Positions 22,961 to 33,294 of a DNA stretch of 64,000 nt are shown one piece after another. Location: contig OY986439.1 in the NCBI GenBank assembly GCA_963920525.1, positions 22,100,819 through 22,164,818 of the forward strand, written 5' to 3'. Made by a program: the position numbers and the translations under genes. The stretch comes from Dichetophora obliterata. Its lineage: Eukaryota > Arthropoda > Insecta > Diptera > Sciomyzidae. Positions within the stretch are counted from its first letter, which is position 1; every line of letters starts with the position of its first letter. The notes beneath the pieces are model-generated. The model worked only from the letters and a program-made list of their open reading frames with translations, was not told the origin of the DNA and ran no database searches.

Positions 22961-23530
22961 CAGGGTTGCCAGCCAAAATTCGGAGAGATTCCCACGAAAG
23001 TTACCTTTTTCTCAAAGTAACATAAATTAAATACCACCGAAATTCCCATGCTAAAGGTAAACAAAAAATTCCCACAGCAATTAAAAAATTCCAAAAAAAA
23101 TCCCACGATCATTAAAAATTACCACAAAAATACCACGCGTTTTAAAAATACCACCAAAAATTCCATATGCATTTAAAAATCCCACAAAAAATCCCATACG
23201 TTCTTAAAGCAAATATGCAATTTTATCGTTTATATTAAGGGTAAGTTTGAAGAAATGTTCAACGTAAACTTATAGCTTTACTCTTCTGTATATATACGTC
23301 GATCATCGAATACTATGATTAAGATTTTGCTTAATAAACGTAAAAAAAAAAATTTAAGAAAAAATGTACAAACTCCAATGCAATTAAAAAATACCACGCT
23401 GAATTCCCACGCCAATTGAAAAATACCACACTGAATTAAAAAATACCATGGGAATTCCCAAAAAAAAAATTACCAAGATCAATTAAAAATTACCACGAAT
23501 GGGATTTTTCCCACAATAGTGGCAACCTTG
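22961..23530. mobile_element. hAT-like MITE with internal short repeats, 570 bp
   Basis: Left end CAGGGTTGCCAGCC, right end read inward CAAGGTTGCCACTATTG. Flanking octamers GCTCAGAT (22953-22960) and GCGCAGAT (23531-23538) differ at one base. The interior is an irregular array of AAAAATTCCCAC/AAAAATACCAC units. No gene. Confidence 0.75.
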
Positions 23531-23619
23531 GCGCAGATTATTTTTCTTCATTATTCAAACAACAGTTTAACTTTATTTGTCTGTGTTTCTTACGCATCGT
23601 GTTTTATCTATACAGATTA

Positions 23620-23785
23620 ACAGAACTCAAAATAGACCAAATGAAATTCAGAAAAAATCGATTGAAATTGAAAAGAGCTCAATTAAAATTCAAATGCAGT
23701 TTTATTGAAATTCAGAATAAATCAATAGAGATTAAGAAAATTTCAATTAAAATTCAGATGGAAAATTCGAATTAAAATTCGAATG
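23620..23785. repeat. Left arm of about 20-bp repeats (foldback-type)
   Basis: Repeated variants of GAAATTCAGAAAAAATCGATT with ATTGAAATT links. The inverse orientation of the same repeat (TTTCTGAATTTCAATTGA-type) fills 31795-32090. Long inverted arms built from short direct repeats resemble FB-type foldback transposons; the span between them is now filled by later insertions. Confidence 0.5.
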
Positions 23786-23789
23786 TTAA

Positions 23790-26119
23790 TGTTAATGTTG
23801 TGTGGTGGAGATGCGTACTGCGACCTAAATGAGATCTATTGTACCTCCTTCTCAAAGCTCCGCTGGGTTTGCGGATTACAGAATTTCACCCAGCCCTATT
23901 TCTCTAATGAATTTGAGAATATTCTTAGGTTCAAGGGATGAAACCTGCTCTAGACTCAGCTCATAATTCCCCAGTGCTAGTTTACGAGTGCTAGTTTACG
24001 AGCCACGGCGTCGCAGTTTGTAAGTAGGTGTATTGGAGTCTCCTCTGCTTCTTCACAGAAACGGCAGTTACTATCGGTCTCTATGCCCAATTTCATCAGG
24101 TGGTATTTCAGTTTACAGTGTCCTGTAAGGAACCCCGTTAGAATCCTAAGATTCGGTTTGCCTAAGCTTATGCACAATTTTGCTCTCCGAGTGTTAAAAT
24201 CTCTGAGGAGCAATTTGGATTGTCTTAGCTTTGGGAGGCTTTTCCAAAGGTTTGAACGTTTATGCCTCTCCTCCCTTCTTAGTTCTTCTTTTATAGAATG
24301 TGTGCCCAATCCGCAGAATAGTTCCGGTTCTATAAATTTTGTGGCTGCACCCTGTCGCGCTAGACCATCGGCTTCTTCGTTACCCTGTATTCCTTTGTGT
24401 CCTGGGACCCAAAGTATAGTAACAGTGTTATTCTTGCCTAGCTCGTTGAGTTTTGTTAGGCATTCCCATGTTATTCTCGATGATATCTCACAGGAAACTA
24501 ATGCTTTGATTGCTGCTTGGCTTTCTGACATCACAACTATATCCTGACCTTTGTATTTACGGTCCAGATTGAATTGTGCACACAGCTGTATTGCTAGGAT
24601 TTCCGCTTGGAAACGGCAATTAATACTGGGTGTTGTCCCCATAGGTTCAAAGCGCTTGGTTCTTGGCCCGTACACCCCTGCGCCTATACCTTCCAATGTC
24701 TTGGACCCATCTGTATACCATGCTATACTATGTGGTTTCTTAACTTGCGATATCATCTCGCTGTCCCACTCTTTCTTGGTACTAAGCTTAATTCCGAAGT
24801 GTTTTTCGAAGTTATACCTTTTTACTATATCGTCTCTTGGTAGATCGATGTAGGGAGTGTGCTTTGCAATATCCTCCTTCTCTCTACTGCTGATAGTTTT
24901 AACTAAACCTGTCCCCTCTTTTGCAATGCCCAACAGAGTTCGCTTGGCTACTCCCTCTATGATAAGGTGTAAGGGTGTTAGGTCCAGAATTACTTCTAGT
25001 GCTGCTGTAGGGCGTGTCCTCATGGCCCCTGTGATGCATACACAGGCCAGTCTCTGCACCTTTGTTAGCATATTCCTCATTGTGGTTAGCTTGGTTCTCT
25101 CAGCCCAAGCTATTGCACCATAGGTGAGGATGGGTCTTACCATCATGATATACATCCAGCGGAGAATTGTTGGGTTACAACCCCAGCTTTTCCCCGCCAG
25201 GCTCCTACATACCATGAGTGCGCGAGTTGCTTTGTTTATAGTTACCTCTGCATGTCTTCTCCAGAGGAGCTTTGAATCTAGTGTAAGTCCCAGATACTTT
25301 ACTTCTCCTTTGAAGGAAATTTCAGTGCCATCCATTCTCATTGTTCGGAGGTTTGGCAGGCTTCTTTTGTTAGTAAAAGGTACTATGGTGGTTTTCGCTG
25401 GGTTGGTACTTAATCCCATTGTGTTGCACCACTCCTTTGTTACTGACAGTCCTCTCTGTATCAGGTTACAGAGTGTATCCTCGAACTTCCCTCTCGCTAT
25501 TAAGGCGATGTCGTCTGTGTAACCCTGACATTTTATGCCATTCTCGGCTAGCATCGTAAATAATTCGTCCACAACAAGACTCCACAGCAGTGGAGAAAGG
25601 ACTCCGCCTTGTGGGCAGCCTTTTGTTGTTTTGATTCTTATAGTGGTGTTGTCCACTTTTGTTTCTGCAGTTCTAGTGCTAAGCATTTGGCATATCCATC
25701 TGCTGAGCATATCATTTACTCCTTTTTTGTGTAAAGACTTTTCACAGCCTCGTGAGAATTATTATCAAAGGCTCCCTCTATGTCTAGAAAGGCACAGAGT
25801 ACGGTTTCTTTATTTTTGAAAGCTGACTGGATGTTACTAGCCAACTGGTATAGAGCAGATTCTGTAGATCTACCAGCCCTATACGCGTGTTGACATGGGT
25901 GCATTGGTGCCTTCTCCAGAATCTCAGTTCTTAGTTATCTATTACCTTTTCCATTGTTTTAAGTACAAATGAGGTAAGGCTAATGGGTCTAAACGACTTT
26001 GATAGCGTGTAGTCTATTTTCCCTACTTTTGGTATGAAGGTGACTATCGCCCTTCTCCATTTCCTTGGGATATAGCCCAGCGCAAGGCTGCTTCTAGTTA
26101 TTTTGACTAGGTGAGGCAA
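23790..26119 (-). pseudogene. LOA-clade non-LTR retrotransposon (RT and RNase H), 5'-truncated
   Basis: Minus strand. 25931-26119 and 25716-25904 hold the N-terminal RT blocks (PKVGKIDYTLSKSFRPISLT; QHAYRAGRSTESAL; FLDIEGAFDN). The long frame at 23977-25710 (577 aa) carries TKGCPQGGVLSPLLWSLVVD and the catalytic box as YTDDIALIARG (the usual Ala is Thr), the thumb, and an RNase H domain: YTDGSKT, QAEILAI, MSESQAAIKAL, WVPGHKGIQGNEEADGL. The second catalytic RNase H Asp is Glu (SES instead of SDS). A Cys/His tail follows (CRFCEEAEETPIHLLTNCD). Breaks at about 25710 and 25920 separate the RT blocks. ORF1 and endonuclease are missing. The 3' UTR is about 23790-23976. GCPQGGVLSPLLW with DIEGAFDN points to LOA. 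Confidence 0.85.
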
Positions 26120-26456
26120 TATAGTTTAGTAGTAATGTTAATTTATATGTGAATGTTAATGGTAGCCATGGGCGTCCGCAGGGGGGAAAGTGCCTCCCTA
26201 GTCAGTAAAATTTTTTTATATATCTTCACATTAAATCAGAAAAGGCATACATTTAAATTTAAAAATTTTAAGAGGGAAGCAAAAAACTTTCTAAATTGTA
26301 AGTTGCGTTTGAACTTAGGGCTTTAAGAACTTTGTTAATAAAAACGTCGTTTTTAGTTGTTTGATAAGGTGCATCATAATCAATCGAAAAGTCAATTTCG
26401 AATTTTTTGTAACTTACGGCTTTCTTAATTTCATATTACGATATGTTCATTATGTA

Positions 26457-28652
26457 TCTTAATATATAAAAGGCAAGCACGCTGCTCCGTGTCCAATATC
26501 TCTCAAACTGTTAGCCTGAAAGTATGCATATCCTTAACCATTAATGACAACGTATGAGATATAATAAGCAATTAAAGCATATTTCAAAAATTCCTCAAAA
26601 ATCCTCAAACACTGTAAAACTTTTGCTTCCAGCAGTGTGAGAAAGCCAAAAATATGCTTTTTCAAAACAAAAAATTTACATTTTAATCCTTTTTGTTTAC
26701 TTGTTCGCGCCTGTTAATGCAGAATTAAAAAAAAAGTAAAAAATGTTACTCAGGTGAGTTATTTTGTTTTATAAACATCAAGAAAAAAGAAAATAGAATT
26801 AAAAAAGTGCATTAAGTTAAAGTTGAACGACTATGCTACGAAATGAAAATTTTCCAATATATCATTTTTTTGTTTTTTTTTTTTTTGTTTTTTTTTTATT
26901 TGTCAACTTAAAGACCTCTTATGCGTTTATGATCATACGCTTCGCCACACCCAAATCCTTTGAATTGTTTTTTAAAAACTTCAGAGCTTTCCGTCTTATA
27001 ATAATACAAATTTATGCTAAAAATTGTAAAAGCTGAACTAAACGGATTCAGGTAGTGAGCATTAATGGGTTAATACATTAAAGGCAAGCGTGCTGCTCCG
27101 CACACAGTATTTCTCAAATTGTATTCGGCCGCAAAACGACACTTGAGTTCTTAGGTATATAAAGGTTGCAAGGCCAGTTTGTAAAGTTGTGTATGAATAT
27201 GATTGTTACCAAATTTGACTTTTTGCACTTTTACACTTGAACTAATTTTTCAACACTGCTTCAATACGTAAAGTGTTATTTAAGTGGTACATTTGTATTT
27301 TGCAAAAATCAAGTGTATAAAATATCAAGCTTTAAAATAAGAAAAAGTGCTTTCGGCAAAAGGCTCCAAAAAGGAAAAGTGTGGAGGACCTGTCGTAGGA
27401 CAGGCTTTTACACTAGTTTAATATATTTTGAAGAGAATACAAAAATAATGAAATAAATGAATGTTTGCTCGTTCGGCATGCGCTGCAATACCGTTCATCT
27501 GATTACGATAAAACTTTGTCAACTTATTGCTTGCACTTACGCGAAGAATATAGGCATATTTAAAATTTGCTACACCTCCTTTTACCGCCCACAAATCAAT
27601 AAAAATGCTATATTTAAGACAGTTTTTGTCGTATTAAACTAAAATTTGGTAATTAAGTTCGTATGATAACTATCGGTTACTATACTTAAAATGGGCGTGG
27701 TACCACTATAGCTACGCCTACTTTTAAGAAAAGATAAAGAGACTTCGAAATTACTGGTCCGATCGAGCTAAAATTTTGGCAGTGGATTTGTTTCGAGTAC
27801 GAGATGATTTAAGAAAAACTTGCCACACCCCTTTTACCACCCACAAATATATAAAAAATTCGCGATAGCAAATTGCTTTGGAGTTATGGGGCACAGCCTC
27901 GAAATTCAATATTCAACCACAATTTACACATGTCGTTCCACTGATGACATTTTATGGGAGTTAAACAAGGGGGAGTGGAACCTCCGATACAACCAAAACT
28001 TGCGATATCGAATAGTTTTGGAGTTACAGGTCACACAGCATCGGAATTCAGTATTCGACATCAATTTATGCATCCAGTTTCATTAATAACATTTTATGGG
28101 CGTTGAAAACGGTGGAGTTTCACCCCCCCATACAACCAAAATTTATGCTATCGAATAGCTTTGAAGTTATAGGTCGCACAGCATCGAAATTCAGTAATCG
28201 ACCTTAATTTACAAATGCAGTTTTACTGAAAACATTTTATGGCGTTGGACAAGCACAACCCAAACATGCAAAACAAGCTTTAAAGTTATGGGTAACACAA
28301 CGTCAGAATTCAGTATTCGACCTCAATTCATACTTGCAGTTTCATTATTAGCATTTTATGGGCGTAGAAAAAGGGGAACTGACATCTTCCATACAACCCA
28401 GATTTGTGCTATCGAATAGCTTTGGAATTATATAAGCGTCGGAATTCAGTATTCGATCCGAATTTACACATTCAGTTTCATTGATCACATATAATGGGCG
28501 TTGGTCAAGGGGGGCGTTGCACCTCCCATACAACCCAAATTTGGGTATCAAGCAGCTTTGGATTTATAGGTCACACAGCATCGAAATTCAGTATTCGACC
28601 TCAATTTACACATGCAAGGGAGCGTGGCAGCAACGCGCCGGGTTTCAGCTAA
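26457..28652 (+). mobile_element. Non-autonomous Helitron with about 135-140-bp tandem repeats
   Basis: 5' end TCTTAATATATAAAAGGCAA preceded by A, and 3' end GGGTTTCAGCTAA followed by T, with a short stem (GCGT...ACGC) upstream. This fits Helitron rules (5' TC, 3' CTRR, insertion between A and T). Near 27700-28640 about six diverged repeats contain ACATTTTATGGGCGTTG and CAGCATCGAAATTCAGTATT. A second 5'-end-like block at 27075 (AAAGGCAAGCGTGCTGCTCC) indicates an internal duplication. The same family, reversed, is at 51477-53543. No Rep/helicase gene. Confidence 0.7.
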
Positions 28653-30568
28653 TTATAAATAAAGCTAAGCTAAACCATTAATTTTTGAATAGTATGTTGT
28701 ATCCGTTGCTGTAAGGGTACATATATATTTAAATTTAAAATTTAATATTCAGTATTTTCAATATTATTCAGCCGCGTTTGCGAATAAAAAAATGGTAGCG
28801 GGGTCACAATCGCGTCAGAAACGCGTAATATGAACACGGCCTAATAAGTTACGATTCCATTTAATTTACCCTTGTTTCACAGACACTTTTCTATACGTAT
28901 TCTTAAATTAAAAATTTTTTTCTACGAATTTTATTCGTAATTTTCAGCCACAAACAGAATTCGTAGAATGGACGTAGTTTGGTACACAATTCGAATATTT
29001 TATAGCCTATAGTTACGAATACCTAGTTACGAAAAAAACCTTCTGTTCAACTGGGGTTTGAACCATGGTTCGTTAGCTTATAGGTCACGTACTCTTCCAA
29101 TAGGCTACGGCCATGTTGCAATCACACATGTTCTTATATTCGGTAATTGTTCGACAAACCAGTCTGAACGATTTCAGTTGTAAATTTTTTTAAACTCAAC
29201 TAAAACTTCGTCATTCTACGAATAAATGAATTCTATCAAGTTATTCCTACGAGAAACTGACAAATTTTAAGGAATTATTCCCCTTATTAGTCGAAGATCA
29301 ATCTTCGTAGCAACAAATAGCAAGAGGTATTTAATTCAATTACGGATATAAACTTTGACGATATGCAAATTTATGTTTGAAAGTCATTGTAAACAAGCAG
29401 AAGACGAAGTAGATAAATTTAATAAAAAATTAATGTTTTCCAAAAAGTCGGCTTGTTTTTCTATCGTTAAGATGAATACGGATTTATTTTTTAATTTTTC
29501 CTAAACTTAATAGAATGACAAACAATTCTGCAGCATTTAAATTTAAGAAATTTGTATTGATCTAGGCGAGAGCAATGCTTCTAATTAAAAAAAAAATTAG
29601 GAAATTTAATAGAGTAGGCCAATTTTGGATCAAGGACTAATTTTTTAAAAATTCTTAAATCATATTAAGCAAACGATTTTACATTAGAATTTGTTGCAGT
29701 CAAAATTTTTTAAGGCACAAATGGAGACTCGATTGAAACAACCATTTTATACTTCATAAAATTCATGTTATTTAGCGTCACCCACCCAGTTTGAGAAATT
29801 TCTTGACATTTTTTTGCGTCACGTGCTTATATTAAACCCGGATTCAGAATCAAGCCTTACAGGAAGGTTCTGGAATATGTTAAGAAAATGTACGAAACCC
29901 AAACCAAATCTAATATACCATGTAATTATTTATTTAGTCATACGTTTTGAATTAAAAAAAATTTTTTTAAATCATTCCGATAATAGGTATGTTTGCGCAC
30001 TCGATTATAGGAACTTGCAAGCTGTTAGAACTGATTCATGTTGAAAAAAGAAATAAGTAGATTGGTGTCAATGCGGTGTGAGATCCGGTGAAAAATATCT
30101 CCCTTAGCATGCGGGAACATTTCAAGAATAGCGATAACTCAAGTTTTTTGACCTCCTAAATCCAAATCTGAAAAATTTCAGTCCGCTCGAAATTGGCTTA
30201 AGAGTTAAAGGCTTCTAAAGCAGGGCTGGGCATTCTAACACAGTCACATTTTATTTTGTCTTGTTAGTATTGGTGCGCTCTCGAATAGCGCACACTAAGC
30301 GAAATAGTTGTCACAACCCTCCAGGAAAAATCGGAAGGCTTCCATCTAAAAGTGATAAAGAAACATTCCCCACCGTATCTTTTGAAAGCTTAAAGGTAAT
30401 TTTGTACTTATATTGTTTCCAAACCATATCTTTTGGAAGCTTAAGGGTAGTTTTGTATTTATATTGTTTCCAAACCGCTTCTTTAAGAATGCATTTGGAA
30501 ACTTTTATTTATTGTCAAGCAATGACAATAGAAAATATTAATATCATTGTTTTCTAGCCGCTTATTGC
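28653..30568. other. No gene recognised; contains a tRNA-like segment on the minus strand
   Basis: AT-rich. At about 29046-29116 the minus strand has a box B-like GGTTCAAACCCC and a box A-like TAGCCTATTGGAAGAGTACG at tRNA-like spacing, but no good acceptor stem; it may be the head of a decayed SINE. A 54-bp tandem duplication lies near 30375-30480 (TTTTGTA.TTATATTGTTTCC twice). Confidence 0.4.
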
Positions 30569-30574
30569 AGAATT

Positions 30575-30643
30575 CGATAGTCTAGTGGTAGCGCGCTCGA
30601 CTGTTGCTCAGGGGTCCCGGGTTCGAATCCTGGCCGAATCCAT
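30575..30643 (+). other. tRNA-like segment (pseudo-tRNA or SINE head)
   Basis: Contains a D-arm/box A (TAGTCTAGTGGTAGCGCG) and a T-arm/box B (CCGGGTTCGAATCCTGG with a pairable 5-bp stem). The putative anticodon loop CTGTTGC would read GTT. The acceptor strands (GAATTCGA against CCGAATC) match only with an inserted A and a G-to-A change, and the anticodon stem has a mismatch. A working tRNA gene is therefore unlikely. Confidence 0.5.
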
Positions 30644-30649
30644 TTTCAT

Positions 30650-30900
30650 ATCAAGGGAGAGGAATGTTTCCACATTAATTCTTAAAACAGGGGAGAGAAC
30701 TGCTTCCAATTCACTTTTGAGGACAGCGGAGAGGAATGTTTCCACATGACTTTTTAACACAGCGGGGAGGAATGTTTCCCTCTAATGACATGTTATGTAA
30801 AAAAATGGAGTGTGCAACAAAGGGGAATGCTTCCTACATTCCATGGAATGTTTCCTGGTGACATCCGGGAATGCTTACATTTCCTGGAGGGAATTATCTA
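30650..30900. repeat. Degenerate tandem repeat of about 50 bp
   Basis: GGAGAGGAATGTTTCCACAT and variants recur near 30655, 30735, 30770 and 30840, downstream of the tRNA-like segment. Possibly the body of a SINE-like repeat. Confidence 0.5.
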
Positions 30901-31662
30901 GATTTGAAATTTTATACCTCCACACATACTGTAATATTTGTTTATTTTTTATTTTTAGTCATTGTTATTGTTTACTATTTCTTCTATGTCATACCAGCAT
31001 TTTCTTTTAAGTAAATAAGTTATAATAGTTTGCTTGCATTGGCAAGTAACACGTTCTGCTTCGCAAGAAAGGTTATCTGCAGAACATAAATCGCATTGCG
31101 ATTCAGAGACAAACATTGTTTTTTAGGTGTTTTGTTCTTGTTTTAATATTATTAAATCCTAATATATACGAATCATTAATATTATAATCAAAACTTCAAA
31201 AAATTAAGTATAAAAAAATTAATGAATACAAATAATATGAAAAAAATAATGCAAAGAATCTTAATAGGCAATATGTATGAATAATATTAAACCTTGAGCA
31301 AATAAAAAATATATGCAAACCAAAAAGTTGGTTTTTTAAGAGTATACATAAAATTTTCGACATAGGTCTTCACAGCATCACCGTCAGCGAACGACTGAGT
31401 TTTATATTCTCTTCTGTTGCGAGTTTTGTGTACATGTGAAAAGTTATGCTCAGAGAGCGCTCAGTGAGCTATTGGGCGCCCAGCGCTGTTCTAAAGTTAA
31501 AAAATGGCCTAAAAATTTTAGGGTTCGTACACGCAAATTTGTGAACAATTTCGAAAACTTTCAGATTTTTATTACGATTAGGCTACATTTTGTTTATGTT
31601 TATTCTAGATTCCTTTATGCCTTTACCCCTCCCCCCTAAAACAAATAGTGCGGACGCCCATG

Positions 31663-31795
31663 ATGGTAGTGGTAATAATAATGGCAGTGGTAATGGTTAC
31701 AATAATGTTAATAAAAATGTTTGTGGCAATTTCTATGGTGGTGGTAATGGAAATGTTTATGGCAATGGTAATGGTAGTTTTCTATTTTTATAAGT
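31663..31795. repeat. (AATGGT)n/(AATGTT)n microsatellite-like tract
   Basis: GGTAATAATAATGGCAGTGGTAATGG and similar hexamer-like units continue the AATGTTAATGTT sequence found at 23780 and 26130, as if a single tract had been split by the insertions between. Open frames across it (31590-31866) are products of the repeat. Confidence 0.6.
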
Positions 31796-32090
31796 CCATT
31801 GATTTTTTTCCAAATTTCAATTTGTCTATTCTAAATTTCAGTTGGTCTTTTCTGAATTTCAAATAAAATTCTGAGTTCCAATTGATATATTCTAAATTAC
31901 ATATTATCAATTTATTCTTAATTTCAACTGACCTTTCCTGAATTTCTAAAGGGATTTCTGAATTTTAATTGACTTAATCGAAATTCAAGTTGGTCATTTC
32001 GAAACTTTAATCGAACTTTTCAGAATTTCAAACGGAGTTTCGGCATTGGTCATTTGCAAATTTCATTGATCTCTTCCAAATAGCAATTGT
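31796..32090. repeat. Right arm of about 20-bp repeats (foldback-type)
   Basis: Tandem variants of TTTCTGAATTTCAATTGATC, inverted relative to the array at 23620-23785. Together they look like the two arms of one foldback element enclosing the composite nest. Confidence 0.5.
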
Positions 32091-32521
32091 TAATGGTGAA
32101 CAAATTTAAGATTTGTCAAGGTTTTTGAAGCGTACAAATAAGCCCACGCTACGTTGGTACTTCGTCCAAATTCGAAAATTTTGCATCTTGGTTATTTTTA
32201 ATTTCACTTATTAAACGCTTAAAATCGTTTTTCTAGTTTTTTAAATTAATGAAGTCATTTTAATGTACACTACTGTAAGCTTTGCTGTTAATAACATCTC
32301 TGTTGTTAGAAATAAAACTTGATTTCTCCCTGTTAGTTGCAAAATATGTAAGCAAAGTAAGCTTATAATAACATAACAACATTTAAAAAGTAATTTTAGC
32401 AGAAATATTTCTTCAATACGCATTTAATCCCAGTCTTGTCAAGTCGTTGCTACAGTTTGGTGCAGTTGTGGCTAATAAAAAAAATCTGAACTAAGGTCAA
32501 CTTAATAAAATCAGCTACAAA
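32091..32521 (+). promoter_or_regulatory. Region upstream of Mgstl first exon A (probable promoter and 5' UTR)
   Basis: Lies directly upstream of the exon A start codon. There is no convincing TATA box; a CAGTT-type initiator-like sequence (CTACAGTTTGGTGCAGTTGTG near 32450) is a candidate start region. The assignment rests on position only. Confidence 0.35.
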
Positions 32522-32656
32522 ATGAGCAAAAGTGCCATAGAATTGTTGTCTAGCGAAAATGAAGTTTACCGATCTTTCATGTTCTGGACCGCAGTATTGG
32601 TGTTGAAAATGCTGGCAATGTCTCTGTTAACGGGTTTGCAGCGGTTTAAAACAAAA
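32522..32656 (+). CDS. Mgstl: Mgstl alternative first coding exon A
   Basis: Start ATG at 32522 preceded by CTACAAA. It encodes 45 residues beginning MSKSAIELLSSENEVYRSF, including the first membrane span (residues about 19-38), and ends QRFKTK at donor GTACGT in phase 0. Joined to exons 2 and 3 it predicts a 153-residue MAPEG-family microsomal glutathione S-transferase-like protein, close to the usual ~150 residues. These are trimeric ER/outer-mitochondrial membrane enzymes that conjugate or reduce hydrophobic substrates with glutathione. Exon B (44331-44459) has the same length class, phase and topology, so the two are mutually exclusive first exons, as in Drosophila Mgstl. Intron length from here to exon 2 is 26.8 kb. 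Confidence 0.9.
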
Positions 32657-33292
32657 GTACGTAAAGTGAAAATATTAAATTAATGCATGTTTATGCAAAA
32701 CGAAACTTTTTCCATACCAAAAAATATTGTTGCTCGTTTCTTTAACGACGTTCAGCCTTCGTTTCGTTTTACACAAACATGCAAACTAATACGAACTCTT
32801 TTTATGTAGATATTACGTTACGTAAATTACTGTCTTAGTTGTCCATTTAAAATTCCACACATGTCTATATTAACAAGGTATATAATATGCATCAACTTGT
32901 TTATAATAGTTAAAAAAATTTAATAAATTGTACTCACAACCTTGCACTCAGTCACTCAATCTCGGTTAGTAAATCTATTTTTGTTGTTTCTCTGAGAGTA
33001 AAATTATTAAAACTTGAAAAGCCGGCCGGTTTTTGTGTTGTTGAGTAAATGTTGTGCAAAGCTTTATTTACACTTCTTAATTTAATAGTGTCAAAATCGA
33101 ACAAATATACTTTGCTTTTAGATATGGGCATTTCCAAACTGGCGTTACGGACGATTTGTACGAAGAAATATTAAAAAAAAAAATAATGAAAATGTCTAAT
33201 TTTCAAAAAGGCTCTTTTATATTTGCATAGTAATTAAGTAGCACTATATTAAGTAAAAACAATGATAACAATCAGCCCTTGAGCCTTAAAGA
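32657..33292 (+). other. Start of the large Mgstl intron; nothing else recognised
   Basis: AT-rich intronic DNA upstream of a Tc1 element. The minus-strand frame at 32952-33137 has no recognisable domain. Confidence 0.4.
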
Positions 33293-33294
33293 TA

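Larger units (their letters stand above)
26167..31662. mobile_element. hAT-like TIR pair spanning a 5.5-kb composite
   Basis: CATGGGCGTCCGCA at 26167 is matched by its inverse TGCGGACGCCCATG ending at 31662, each followed inward by a G-rich/C-rich run. Flanking octamers are ATGGTAGC (26159-26166) and ATGGTAGT (31663-31670). The interior includes a Helitron (26457-28652), tRNA-like segments and short tandem repeats, so most of the length is probably secondary insertions. No hAT transposase seen. Confidence 0.55.

Noticed and set aside
24083..25522. Several plus-strand frames of 78-154 codons
   Set aside because: All are antisense shadows of the LOA reverse transcriptase and RNase H frame on the minus strand.
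30575..30643. Functional tRNA-Asn(GTT) gene
   Set aside because: The acceptor stem pairs only with an inserted base, the anticodon stem has a mismatch, and the base 3' of the anticodon is not the usual A; kept only as a tRNA-like segment.
31590..31866. Two overlapping Gly/Asn-rich and Met/Val-rich frames
   Set aside because: Translations of the AATGGT microsatellite in two frames.
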